Below, in pieces: positions 1 through 11,287 of a stretch of DNA of 64,000 nt. This stretch comes from Schizophyllum amplum (taxonomy: Eukaryota > Basidiomycota > Agaricomycetes > Agaricales > Schizophyllaceae). A program made the translations under genes and the position numbers. Within the stretch, counting starts at the first letter, position 1; each line of letters begins with the position of its first letter. Under the pieces are notes generated by a model, which was not told the DNA's origin, made no database searches, and saw only the letters and a program-made list of their open reading frames with translations. The stretch covers positions 310,001-374,000 of the forward strand of contig VDMD01000009.1 of the NCBI GenBank assembly GCA_007026445.1, read 5' to 3'.

Positions 1-314
1 AACCGACGACGTTGTCCTTCTTGCCAGAGATGCGGTCGCCGGTGCCCTCGACATAGCCCTGAGCGCGGGCGGCGTTGTACTCGCCCTCACCTGCGATATA
101 TGAGCAACAGTTGGTTGGATACTGATAAGTCGACTCACCCTCGGCGTGCTCCTGCTTGCCCGACGTTTGCCAGGACTCAAGGCCGGTCGCGTTGCCGATG
201 GCCTCGACGACGTTACCCCTGCGATGCTCGTTAGCTCTGTGATTCGGTTGTCCAAGAAAGTGCTACTCACTTGGTGGAGTGGTACTGGCCAGAGGACTTC
301 GATGGGTCAGACAT
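1..314 (-). CDS. Hmp1/CsbD-like stress protein, copy 1 (3' end outside window)
   Basis: Reading leftward from an ATG at 314, the product begins MSDPSKSSGQYHSTK and, after an intron, continues with GNVVEAIGNATGLESWQTSG and then a segment ending in GDRISGKKDNVVG at the window edge. It is nearly identical to the gene at 965-1377 on the other strand, with introns at the same positions, so the two are recent duplicates. Small Gly-, Lys- and Glu-rich proteins of this kind are related to bacterial CsbD stress proteins and to Ustilago Hmp1, described as binding mismatched and cruciform DNA. They lack signal peptides and membrane segments and are predicted to be highly soluble. The DNA-binding role is taken from the family; nothing in the sequence proves it. 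The last 20-30 residues lie beyond position 1. Confidence 0.85.
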
Positions 315-398
315 GATGATTCGTGTAATGTGTGGTGGTGGTAGTGAATTGGTCGGTTGTATGAGATGGTTCTGGCTTCAACTCGAAGCACGACGCAC

Positions 399-405
399 CT
401 TATAT
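399..405 (-). promoter_or_regulatory. TATA box of Hmp1/CsbD copy 1
   Basis: The minus strand reads CCCTATATAAGG here, about 85 bases before the ATG at 314. Confidence 0.6.
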
Positions 406-874
406 AGGGATCCTCGTCTCGCCCGCAGTCAGGAATGACGGAAGGCATGACGGTTTGGCGCCCGTCCCTACCGCGCCGCTCCTCACTAGCATTGGCACTA
501 GGCTGTTGCCATGGCCGTCCCAATTGCAGTGCGTGGCAGACAACCATTGGATAACGAGATGGAGCCTTCGTGAAGGTATGACGCGAGGCGGCTGCGTGAA
601 GTTCCGCGCAAGTTCCGCGCCAGGGCGGCAAAGTCGAACCGGTCATGTGATATGCGTCATGTGAAATGTAACATCACCCGTCATGCCCGGGCGTCATTGA
701 CCCACCCCACCAGACTCCAGTTGGACCCATCGCCGTCATCGAGGCCCGAGGGGGACCGCCGCCCCCCCAGGCTCCCAGACCGCCCCTCGCGGCTGTTACG
801 AGGCGCAGAGTCCGAATCGATGGAGAGGCTGTCGATGACGCCGGTAAATGCGCTGAATCACCGACTTCTGAGCA

Positions 875-881
875 TATATAA
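875..881 (+). promoter_or_regulatory. TATA box of Hmp1/CsbD copy 2
   Basis: The plus strand reads GCATATATAAGG, 84 bases before the ATG at 965. It mirrors the box at 399-405. Confidence 0.65.
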
Positions 882-964
882 GGCCCTTGAGCTGTGGATA
901 AAGAGCACTCACAAACCACCATTCAACTTCAATCAACTCAACAACCAAACCATCCACATCCACC

Positions 965-1377
965 ATGACTGATCCCTCGAAGACCACCGGCCAGTACCAC
1001 TCTACCAAGTAGGTGTTGCGCTTTGTGCTCGTCGCTACTCCCGCCCACACCTGCTGACTGGACGTAGGGGCAACGTGGTCGAGGCCATTGGTAACGCGAC
1101 TGGTCTTGATTCCTGGCAAACGTCAGGCAAGCAGGAGCACGCTGAAGGTGAGCCTCTGGTTGATGTTCAGCATCCGCATTCAGTCTAATGGACTGCAGGC
1201 GAGGGCGAGTACAACGCCGCTCGCGCTAAGGGCTACGCTGAGGGCACTGGCGACCGCATCAGCGGCAAGAAGGACAACATCGTCGGCGCTGTCACGGGCG
1301 ACAATTCCCAACAGGCGCAGGGTCAGGCCCGCCACGACAAGGGCGAGGCCCAGCAGGAGATCAACAAGCACGCATGA
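965..1377 (+). CDS. Hmp1/CsbD-like stress protein, copy 2
   Basis: Three exons (965-1008, 1068-1147, 1199-1377) join in frame to give 100 residues starting MTDPSKTTGQYHSTKGN and ending QQEINKHA. All introns are GT..AG and 50-60 nt. The body carries the repeated Lys/Glu/Gly pattern of CsbD-like proteins, with the motif GDRISGKKDNIVGAVTGD in the middle. Family members are general-stress proteins in bacteria; the Ustilago relative Hmp1 was described as binding mismatched and cruciform DNA, so a nuclear or nucleoid-like role is possible but unproven. The gene is a divergent duplicate of the one at 1-314 and very likely responds to the same signals because they share one promoter. Confidence 0.9.
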
Positions 1378-1584
1378 ACACGTCGCCATTGTATCGCTGA
1401 AGTCCCCATGTAACCTTATGTATACTATGCCTCGAGGTTAGAGATGTATCATTGCAATGAACTCAATGAACGAATGACGGACCAGATGAGAATTGTGACT
1501 ACTGCTTCTGTGTTCAGTTATGAAAATGGCTTGATATTAAGCGCATCGCGCCTGCAACCAATCTTTGAGATCTTCCGTAGCCCG

Positions 1585-4500
1585 CTACATGACATCGTTC
1601 AGCTTTGACATCGATATGCTTCTCGCTGTGCGTACCTCGAGGAAAAGCATGTTTGCCCGGACTGCGTCAAGCGTCTGATTAGCGACCATCTGGTATACAG
1701 TGGTGTCCCGAGCCTGCCCATGTTCATCAATAACTCCTGTAGGAAACGGCCGACAAACCTCAAAGAAGTTCTTTAACGTCTCGTAATCCGTCGTGCTGGA
1801 CAAGCCACTGAATCCATCTTGGATAACCAGCTCCAACGCCATGCCGTCCTTGAACCTCTCGACCATCTGGCAGCAGCGCAATCAGTGAAAATCAAGTTTT
1901 TTGGTTGCCGGTTTACTCACCCCATCGAACCGCTTCAACAACCCCTCCACCATCCGCCGCCTCGTCATCGGGTTCGCAGAGAGGCTTCCAAGAAACCTGG
2001 GCACATGCTCCGACCGCGCCTCATCCAATGCTAGCACAGTCACTCTATCCAGCCGTGCGGGGTCTTCAGTTGCAGAGAGCGCGTTGCTGAGGAGTTGGCG
2101 TTAGCCTACAGTCAAGCTAAAGCCGTCCTCAACGTACATCACAATGTACATCTTGCGCGCGAAGGGACCCTGGCCGACGGTGTACAACGCCCGCACTTCA
2201 TCGTACGCGGCTGCGCCGCCGTACTTGACACCCTTGCGATAGCGTGTCAGCGAGGCTTTGGAGGACTGCTTGCCTGACGCACTGTGCTCATGACCACCTG
2301 CTCCAGGTCGGCGGTCAGCCCGGAGTCATCCCCGCCATCTATGAAAGCACGGAAGCGACGCTGGAGCTCAGAAACGACACTACACGTCGTGCAGATACTC
2401 GTCAGTTCACTAAAAAGAAGCAAAAGACTAGTGATCAACGCACCCGACATCTCCCGCCGCCGCAAGCCGGGTGATCACCAGTGCACGGACAGCGCGTACG
2501 TCGACAGAGTCGCTTGTCCGGTGCTCGAAGCCGAGATCGTCGAATATCGGCCGCCACGTTGTCTGTAAAGACTGATTAGACGCTGCACCCCAATCACCAC
2601 GAAGGAACAAAGATTCACCCTCTCCCACGCACGCAGACGCCCCAGCACGACACCATCCTCCCACCAGGTAGACGCCACAACTGACAAGCCTGCCGCCACC
2701 GCTTCCAAGACCAAGTCTGTACTGCCTGTCAGCGCGATAGATTGGGCAGCTTGCGTGTTAGATACATACGTTGCCGCGCCACCGTGCTCTTGATGAACAG
2801 CTCGAATAGGTCGAGCATATCTCCCACTTTCATCAAGCCCGCCTTCGTCAGCGCTGTCGCGTCGTTGACGAACCCGATGCGGTCGCGCGTGGGCGCGGTG
2901 TGTACTGAGAGAAGCACGTCGGCGACTCGTCGAGTGGCTGAGCCAGTGTAGAGCACGCGGTCTGTTGAAGGGATGAAAAAGTGAACAAGAATGATACACG
3001 GCGACGCGTACAGAACCCGTGGTTGCCATAGTTCAGCTTGTAGGGGAAGTGCAGGTCGCAAGGAATGACGGTCTCGCGGTCCTTCAGCAAGATCTTCTTG
3101 ACGGAGTACGTAGACCCGCCAGGAGTGACGTGCCACATAATGAGTGGAACTTGCCTGATAAAAGACGTCAGTGATGCAATTTAGGGGCATTGCAAGGGTG
3201 CCCCATTATCGGGCGTGAGATTGTTTCTGTTAGCGACTCACCAAAGGGTATTGTCATCCTTTTGTGCGATGCCAGTGTCTAGCAACCGATCTTGACGGAC
3301 AAGCAGTCCACCGGGAAGCTCCGATACAGTGAGCAGTGGGAATCCGATCTGCGAAATGGTCAGCGCGGTCGTATTATGGATCATATCTCTTCTGTACCTG
3401 CGTGAACCAGGGATCCGCAAAGCCCTCCACGTCAAGACCTACGGGCATCGGTGAGACACAGCAATAGATCGGGAAGAAAACTACATACCTGACGCCTCGC
3501 TCAGTGCTGCCCACAGATCTTGACGGACCGTGTTGCTGTACAGGTGACGCTTTAGGTATAAGCGTATGCCGCGGACGAAGGTCTCCTGGCCGAGGAAGTG
3601 CATTATCATGCCGAACACTGAGGGATATGTGTTAGATATGGGGCCTGTGTAGATGGCTGGCGACAACACGTACAAGACTCTGATTTCGAGTATGTCAGCT
3701 TGTCGAAGATCTGTCGGAAGTAGCATGAGCACGAGATTGTGAATATGTTTTGAAAGATAGTGACGCACAGCGTTCAGCCGTGTGCTGCCCGAGACGTCTA
3801 CCTCGACAGGGTGCGATGAGGGCTTGCAGTCGAGCTCGAGTCCATCCTTGAATGACCCCATCTGCGCCGACGACGCGTCCCATTCGGGGAACAGCTGGTC
3901 GGAGATGACAGTCGTGAACTTGCGAAGCCTCGTCAGATATAGTGGTGTACGCGATGGTGGGAAGCACCATAGAAGTCAAGCCCTCATTCAGATAGAGACA
4001 ACTCCACCAGTCCATCGTGACGATGTTTCCAAACCAATTGTGCGCGACCTCGTGCGCAATGTGCGAGAGAACCTGCCGCTGCTTCGCAGGGTCCGAGACG
4101 TCGGGGTCTACAAGCGAGGTGTCGTCCGCGGTCACGATCAAGCCCCAGTTCTCCATGCCGCCACCATAGCTGGTAGCGAGGAGGGTGTCCAGCTTCGGTA
4201 GGGGATACGCGACGTCGAAGAGCTTCTCGTATAGAGGTAAAGTGCGCGAAATGACGTCGAGAATGAATTTGCCGCCGCGGACGATGTTGGGCGTTGCTGC
4301 GCGAGCGTCAGCCAGCAGCACGCTCCTGTTAACGCAGATGCTTGCCATTCACTCGGACGGCCTTCCGCTCGCCTGTGATCGGACTTGTGTACGCGGCGTC
4401 GAGGTGCGCAAACTCGCCGGTGGTGAAAGCGAGGAGGTAGGTGCACATGCGGGGCGTCTTGTCGAAGCGTGTGATCTTCCAAGCGTCCTGCGCGTCGATT

Positions 4501-5200
4501 GGTTCGGGAAAGAGACCGTAGGCGTCCTTGATGATGTCGTACGGAGCCTCCTCAATGGCGGGCATGTTGTTGAGGTTGGTGTAGGCAACGCGGGTGATCA
4601 TGGAGACGGCGAACGTCGCTTTCAGCGCCGGCTCGTCAAAACAAGGGACAGCACTCCGTGCGCGGATGGGCTGGGGCATGATCAACAAGGGGCTGGATGT
4701 ACAGGCATGCGACGGACCTGGAACATCGTCTTTGCATAGCGTCGCACGCGCGGCTCGCCCTCCTGCTTCCACTCCGACAGGCTGTAGCCGATGCCAGTGT
4801 CCGTCAAATTCCCGCGATAGTGTACGCGCAGCGTAAAGCGCGTTCCTCGCGTGAAAGGGACGGGGAACTCGAACGTGGCGCGCTGAAGCTCCGCGTCGAT
4901 CGTGGTGCGTGCGGGGATCGTGTGGAGTGCGTATCCGTCCAGGGGCTTGAGGCCCGCAACGTCGTCGATGAGCGCGCAGACCTGGACTCCAGGTCAGAAT
5001 GCGAGCCTCGTCGATGCTGTACCACGCACCTGACCGAGGCGCATGGGGTCTGCGACGTGCAGGGTCACCGTGGACGTGTCCTCGCGCGCGCTGAGCGTGA
5101 TGAAGACCACCCCGTAGTAGGCCTTTTCCTCGAGATCCGTGCGGAGGACGAGGTCGTAGTGAATGGGCTCCACTTGGGTGGGAAGGCGGTCGTTCGACAT
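1585..5200 (-). CDS. M1 family zinc aminopeptidase (puromycin-sensitive/Aap1 type)
   Basis: The protein removes N-terminal residues from peptides, probably in the cytosol since no signal peptide is visible. It starts at 5200 with MSNDRLPTQVEPIHYDLVLR, the usual beginning of the N-terminal beta-saddle domain. The substrate-anchoring motif reads GGMENWG near 4150 (most enzymes of this subfamily have GAMEN). The zinc site reads HEVAHNWFGN near 4050, and the third ligand is the Glu of LNEG, 18 residues after the second His. The C-terminal helical domain follows, with recognisable pieces FIDGGDDSGLTADL near 2350 and MSKLNDVM before the TAG at 1585-1587. The coding sequence is broken by many introns of about 50 nt; the length after splicing fits the family's usual 850-900 residues. 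Exon borders were not all resolved. Confidence 0.92.
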
Positions 5201-5756
5201 GTAGACCTACGACAATGAACGTTCTGGACAACCTCAATACATATAGTCGATAACTCGGCGATGATAGCAATCGCGGACCGCTGTGCAGCATGGCGGGAGC
5301 AGCGATAGGTACCGGAGTCAAAACCAGTCATTTGAGTGGGCGTGCAAACAAAGTACAATGGAATGATGAAGGCCTGAGGCAAGTGAAGATCTGAGCGCGG
5401 AAAGAGGACTCAAGGCAACCGCATCGTGCGCAAGGGAGGCCGCGATGTCCGCTTAGAGCAGAGGCGCCGGGCAGCTGCGTATTGCTGCTCACAGTGTAGG
5501 CAGCATTGCGGACGCGAGGGCGGAGCGCGTGGTGATGGGGGGACAGGTAGAGACGATTGGAGAACTCTAAGTATGTAAGACTACATTACCCTTATATTAT
5601 CCAGTTAGACGCACCAGTGCGGAAAGAGATGAAGAGTCGAGGAACGTCTTATATATGGCGTTCTCATGACTTACCCTACTGGTGTGAACGAGTCTTCTGT
5701 CTATAGAGTGAGAGCTGGAGCTGCGCGCTGGAGATGCACGATATAGTGATAATATT
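5201..5756. other. Intergenic: aminopeptidase promoter and downstream end of next gene
   Basis: About 550 bases between the aminopeptidase start and the stop codon of the gene at 5757. A TATATG sequence reads on the minus strand near 5235, about 35-40 bases before the ATG at 5200. Nothing else recognisable. Confidence 0.5.
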
Positions 5757-7135
5757 TCAAGGCGCCTGTTTGCTACGAGACACCGCAAGACGTATATTGT
5801 ACTTGAGTTCCGCCCAATGATTGCTGCAGAACCGGGACGTATCCCGTTTCTGCCCGCGTGGAGTAGACACCGACTCCAACCTTCTGCCCGTGCGCATAAC
5901 CTCCTCCGGGTCGCGAAACGCCTCTTGGGCGTATTGCGCGAGTGCTGCATCGGCTTCTTGCGCCAACGCTGCATCGTCTTCCGCCGAACCCGTCGTCGAC
6001 GCGCATCGTAACGTGCTGTCATCCATCTCGACACTTGCTGCCCACGCGTAGACTTCGAATTTATGGGCGTACAAGTCGTCCATTGGTTTGTCCTCAGCCG
6101 CGCGTGCGTCGAGATCGGGCTCCTGGGACCCCTCTCCCCGCTTGCGCTTGCCCAGAGTAGACGCGCTGCCATGGGACGGTCCGCCATTTGAGCGATGCAC
6201 GGAGGACGGGGCAAGGCTTCTCGGATGGCGATGCTCTTGCGGCAGATCTGAGCCATATACGAACTCGACCGGTGGTGATCTATGTAGAAGTCGCAAGGGT
6301 CTTGCGATCTGCTTGAATACCGCCGAGCTCTCGTCATAGAATCCTGGATGGTTCCGGTACACAACGAAGTTATCCGCCATATAGAGCACGAAGAGGGGAT
6401 GGGCGCGCGACCTAACCCTGAGACCTTCGTAGGGATACGGAAACGCCCGTGGCACCCCATCGCCGGTCTGCGCGTACAGTACCGGACGTTTGTTGGGGTC
6501 ACAGGTCCTGACGGGCTTGAAATCGTATTCGTGCTCTGCGGCTGAGAATTCCTGAAAACGAGTTAAGGTACGGCATTGTTAGCGAAAGGACAAGAAACCT
6601 ACATCTGTGAGCACCTTCCTCGACGCAACGTCGGCGCGAGCGTTATGCAGTAGAAACGCAAACAGCATCTCACAAGTCTCCTGTGTAGGTACAAGCATCC
6701 AGTCTTCCTCGTCGAAGGAGTCGAGCATATCCGAGCGCACTGGTACAGAAGTTGCCAGCAACGGAACGATCTCAGAGGACCACGCACCACATTCAATGCG
6801 ATTCATGGGACTCTCTAATTGCAGTTCCCCCCTATTCAAGCCCGAAAGCCACTCCAGAGTGTATATCTAACACCCAACATCAGTATTGCGATCACGCCAC
6901 TTGGAGGTTTGGAACTTACTCGTTGGTGGTGCCGATCTTTATCTAAAGTCACAAGAGTATGCTCCATGGGACAAGTATCAGCCAGGTTAATACTCGTCGA
7001 GAGCGTCTTGAGCGAAACAGAGACGTTCGACATGGAAGAAGAAGAAGAGTGCGACAGACAGAAGAGGTCGGTTCGTTGCTTGACATCCGTCAATGAAACC
7101 GCGGGCGATGATATTGAGGCCGCCATCTCTGACAT
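5757..7135 (-). CDS. Uncharacterised Agaricomycete protein, tandem copy A
   Basis: I do not recognise a named domain. The start is probably the ATG at 7135 (MSEMAAS) or 7126. Exon 1 is Ser/Thr-rich; an intron then joins it to YTLEWLSGLNRG near 6870. The next conserved block reads DWMLVPTQETCEMLFAFLL, followed by NARADVASRKVLTD at an intron border near 6600. After the intron comes EYDFKPV, KRPVLY, RAHPLFVLYMAD and HRHPRSL, a basic stretch GKRKRGEG resembling a nuclear signal, and a C-terminal block FCSNHWAELKYNIRLAVSRSK. The protein shares this order of blocks, and the same intron position, with the gene at 7907-9182, so they are tandem duplicates. No catalytic motif, membrane segment or signal peptide is visible. 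Confidence 0.65.
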
Positions 7136-7906
7136 AGAATACAATAGGGCCGGATAGTACGAACTGAGCTGTGGGGACGCCGCCACCGTACGGGCAACGA
7201 AGGTGAGAGAAAGGGACAAGTCCTGTAACAGCACTGTCACATCTCACGTGTTCACTAGACAGACAAACATAAGTACATATACGCAAACTCGCTCGCTGAA
7301 TATGTCGACTGAAACCCGTCCCGTTTCGAAGATCATCTGTCTATGCTACATAATGTAATACATGGTCTACAGCAATGATATCAAAACATATCTGTACTCT
7401 CGGCGACTGCAATCAACCACCTCCCGTCGATCAAGTCCAGGGCTGTAGCCTGTCAATGTCAAGCGCCGATTCCCTCCACTACACCATCGTATGCGGCTTT
7501 AGCAGTCCCTCTATATCTGGGAGAGCACAAGCTTGTAGAGCTTGACAGAGCATGGCTCCCGTGCCAAAGGATCTGAAGAACGGCACTGATACAATTCGTC
7601 CCCGTGGGCCCACCGCGGTGGGTGGTGCATCCATACGACCGGCGCACACGCCTTCGCCGCGCCGTCTAGGCTAGCACCGCGCTATTCAAGTCCACCAGAC
7701 TGGCGCTGAAGGACCGGCCGACGTCGCTTGCGCCGGCCACTCGAGAAGCTTGGCGCGAAGGAGGCGCCGGTATTGGTTCGCGAAGCGGAGAGTATCTCTT
7801 GCGCGCGTAGGCGAGGCTTGGCGAAAATGTGAGATGCCCGCTACGAAGCAGTCATATGTGGAACGGCGCCGTCGGAGGGTTGCGATGGTATCTGCCCGTC
7901 GCGAAG
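7136..7906. other. Intergenic between the two tandem paralogues
   Basis: No supported gene. On the minus strand near 7770-7830 a short stretch reading ARDTLRFANQYRRLL lines up loosely with ARDPANALRF of the downstream copy B, and the DNA shares the block AAGCGGAGAG. This could be a remnant of a third copy, but the match is short and weak. Confidence 0.3.
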
Positions 7907-9182
7907 TCAAAAGTAGACTCTGAGCAGTCGTGGAACACCCGACTTCGTCGATTTGTACTTGGAAGGCTCGGACGACCATAGAGCACGGTGGTACGCAAGC
8001 ATCGCCCAGTCGTTGCTGGAGAATGCCGAGTAATCCGTGTCCGCGCCGTATATGAGCCCTGCATGACAGAACCCATTCCTAAAGCGGAGAGCGTTCGCCG
8101 GATCGCGAGCGGCTTCACGCCGATATTCGGCAAGCTGAGCGTCCGTCGGCTCGCTGTCACCGCGGGCGGCAGATGTAGTCAGCGCTTCGCACTGGATGTC
8201 GTTGACCCATTTGCCTATCTCCTGAGGGTCGGCGGCATCGCAGGTCTTCTGTTCGTCGTCGTGCAATACTGCTATGCTCCGGCCAGACGATCGCTTGAGA
8301 TGTTTGGGAGGTATCGTGCTGTCATACATCGTCTGGCGGCTGCGCCCGGATTTCGGTTGGCGGCACGGCGCGGCTGTTGTCTTGCGAACACGAGATTCTT
8401 TGGTAGCTCGCTTCGTCTTCGTGTTCGTCAGGTCGAGACGAGCCACGGAGCCGTCATCGCTCAGCGGATGCCGATGTTTCTGCCAGACATCCGGACCGAC
8501 GAGAAACTCCAAGGGTGGGCGATGCTTCCAGCTCCGCGTGATGGCGAAGCAAGTGTCCATAAGCGCCATTGCTTTTTTCTCCGGCAGCGTCTGGAAAGCG
8601 GAAGACGTAATGCGATCCTCCGACATAAAAACGACGAATAAGGGGTGCGCGCGACTTCTGATCCTAGGCATCTTCTTGTATGGGGCGCGCAACGCCGTAA
8701 TTGTCTTTCCGTCGTCGACGTAGAGAGTGGGTCGACGATCGTCCTCGAGCATGATCAACGGCACGAATTCGTATTCGTAGTCAACTTCGGGCAGCTTCTA
8801 AGCTTCGTGAGTCGCGTGCTACAGGAGTACCTAAGCGACGACTTACCTCAGTGAACACCATTCGCGAATGGACATCAGCCGTCTTGTTAAACGTGACGAA
8901 ATCCATCATGGCAGCTACAGTCTCCTTCGTGGGCATCAAAGTCCACTCGAACGCGTCCATTCGCTTCGCCATATCAGGACAAACTGAAGATCCTCGTGAG
9001 ATGAAACCAGAGACGGAAGAAGTGAGGCACTTGCCTTGCACATGGTTCAAAGGAGTCGCCAAGTCAAGTGTGCCCTTTTCTAGGCCCCAATAGTACTCCA
9101 AGTGCTCAACCTGAGAATTCCTGAGCTCGCTGTGGAGGAGAATGGAAGCCTGGGCATACCTGGCGTCGGAATTTGCCTGCAT
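7907..9182 (-). CDS. Uncharacterised Agaricomycete protein, tandem copy B
   Basis: The product begins at 9182 with MQANSDARYAQ and passes through LEYYWGLEKG and FEWTLMPTKETVAAMMDFV to FNKTADVHSRMVFTE. An intron of about 50 nt follows, then KLPEVDYEYEFVPL, RRPTLYVDDG, RAHPLFVVFMSED and KHRHPLSDDG. The end is a 285-codon-long open exon reaching the stop at 7907, with FSSNDWAMLAYHRALW near its end. Each block matches one in the gene at 5757-7135, in the same order and around the same intron. Basic patches (RATKESRVRK) suggest nuclear location or nucleic-acid contact, but no domain is recognised and no function should be assumed. An additional upstream exon cannot be excluded. Confidence 0.7.
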
Positions 9183-11287
9183 CGAAATGGGCCAAGCGAT
9201 GATTGACTATATCCCCAGTGTTGAGAGCATCCTTGCGGCTCGAGATGGCGTACGAAGGGATGGAGACAGGCATCCTTCAGTAAGTAGCTATATGTGGCAA
9301 GTTATGCGCAAGGGTCGTGATGGAAGCGGAAGACAAGAAGTGGCAAGCACCCGCGTGGCATCGTCAACATGTTGATGGAAGAGCACGTGATGGTGACGCG
9401 GTCGGTAAATGCCGCGTCGGCCCGTGCCCCGAGTCGGACCTGGCCCATGCCGAGTCATGTTGAACTTGAACAATCCAACCACCACCCACGGTGCACAATA
9501 GCGTCTCGCGCACGGTCACATGATTGAACCGTATAAAATGGTTGAATCTGACGCGATGCCCTTGTGTTGCACCTTGGTCTTTCGCCCTCACTCTGTCGGC
9601 TCACTCTCCTAATCTTGGATGGTCAAAGTTCAAGCTTCCAGCGATGCGCCCAACGCCTTCGAGTCCTCCCTCAGCCATAGTGCGTCAGCACCGGCAGGAT
9701 CAACTGCAAGGCCACCGTCCAACTGCCACATTGCGACAGAATGAAGCAGCCGCCCTCTCACCTCGCAAGAGTACGCGGCTCCCATCATGAAAATCCCGGA
9801 AGGATGATCTGCGCTGGCGCCACTTGCCGGTTTTGCCGGCGCGCATCAGCGGCGGTCAATTGATGACGATTGATGACCAGCGGTCCGTCTGCAGCTTGTC
9901 TGCGGTCGCCTTCGGTCGCCGTCCGTCTCTCTGCTGTGTATGCCCTGCTGCCACCGGTAGGGGCGCATCCACGGGCCACTGACCATCAGCCGCATTACGC
10001 AGAGGGAGGTCGCTCTACCCTGGCTCTACCTCTACCCAGCCTCATTCCGCCTCGCGTCGACCTTCAGCGCTGTCGGTGCGTACCCGCTACCACAGTATAC
10101 TCAAAGTATCAATATAGAAGCAACTTGTATTATGGTATTTCAAGACCTATGCAGCAGTGAGGCAGCTCTATCTACGGAGTTATTTGACATATATTGAGCC
10201 ACAGTACAAGTTGGTCGGGGGCAATGGCAATGATGGCGCCGCCGACGCTGGCTGGCGCGGCGCGGCCGGAAAGCGTCGGAGTCCGAACTCCGTCGCCGGA
10301 GCGACGCGGCACATCACGTGGTCCGGCGAATATTTTTGCGCGGCCGCGCGTCTTGCACCTTATTCCTTCCCTCCATCCTCCTTCACATTACCTCTGAGTC
10401 TCGTTTCATTCTCTTTCCAGTCCAGCGCATCGCCGGGAGCGACACGTCACTCTATCTGAAGGACGCCAAGCTTCGCGGTTTTACAGCAGGGCACCCGGCA
10501 ACAGAGGCTGCTGTAGATGTCACGAAGGTCTTGCGCAGGTCCAAATCCAGGTGCGCTTTCTCCCGCGCATCGCTTGTGTGCTACGCTGACCTATGCTCCG
10601 GGACAGTATCATGCCTCGGCACAGGGCTACCCTCGGTCGCTCAGCAGGGATCTGTGTAGGCTGTCCGTGTTCAGGGTGCGTGTCTTATTGCCCTCGCTTC
10701 TGATATCCTACTGACGAGTTCCTTAGCTGAGCAGCCATACCGTCGACCCCGACTCCCTTGCCAGTCTCTGCCTTCAATCTACATGCGGTGTCGTATATCA
10801 TCACATGGAACCTTCGTCAGTTTAGGGTCACCCGGTGGACGACGAGTCGACGCGTCAGTCACACATGGTCTGCGGAGATCGTCTTGGCCAGTAGAGACAG
10901 TCTGTAGAGTAGCATAGCCACTGTCGTATATAGTGAAATATATTGCTTTCATTTCGTACCCGTCGCAAACCCGTCGTGTGTGATCGTTGAACGTTGAACA
11001 ATCAGCATTAGAATGACCTACTTGGACACTCATTCTAAGTAGTACATATGGCCTTGCTAGGACTATGTTCATTCATCGAGAAGCACCTTACCAACAAGTG
11101 AGAAAACCCTGGTCAACAGTAGGCAAGCCCCCCGAGGTAATGTCTATGGAATATATTCGATGGCCCAGCGTTGATCAGCGAAGACGAGCGAAGATCTACC
11201 GAAGGAGGGGTAGACCCCCGAAAGGCGGGGCAGATCAATGTTTGGCTGCGGCATATCTTTTCCGCGGGAAATTCATGATGCCGTCGT
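9183..11287. other. Gene-poor stretch with promoter-like elements
   Basis: No gene is firmly supported in these 2.1 kb. A TATA box (9532-9538) and CT-rich leader precede an ATG at 9644 whose frame encodes only 48 Ser/Pro/Arg-rich residues. A second CT-rich leader near 10370-10435 precedes short frames with ATGs at 10517 and 10592 that could splice across a GT..AG intron at about 10678-10727; the products have no recognisable feature. A palindrome CGGAGTCCGAACTCCG sits at 10277-10292. Transcripts, possibly non-coding, may arise here. Confidence 0.35.
9532..9538 (+). promoter_or_regulatory. TATA box without a well-supported gene
   Basis: CGTATAAAATGG is a strong TATA match about 110 bases before the ATG at 9644, whose frame is only 48 codons long. 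Confidence 0.35.

Larger units (their letters stand above)
315..964. promoter_or_regulatory. Shared bidirectional promoter of the Hmp1/CsbD-like pair
   Basis: This 650-base stretch separates the two divergent start codons and holds no supported gene. A TATA box lies on each side at almost the same distance (about 85 bases) from its own start codon. Near 600-620 a direct repeat of AGTTCCGCGC follows a GAA, resembling alternating heat-shock-type GAA/TTC units. C-rich and G-rich runs around 745-770 resemble stress-response (CCCCT/AGGGG) elements. The short open frames here are not conserved in character and are treated as chance. Confidence 0.65.

Noticed and set aside
4329..5321. Minus-strand frame of 330 codons starting at 5321
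   Set aside because: It mixes a wrong frame through an intron with the true aminopeptidase exon. The family N-terminus begins at 5200.
8274..8723. Plus-strand frames inside copy B of the tandem family
   Set aside because: The minus strand shows blocks shared with copy A, so these are shadows.
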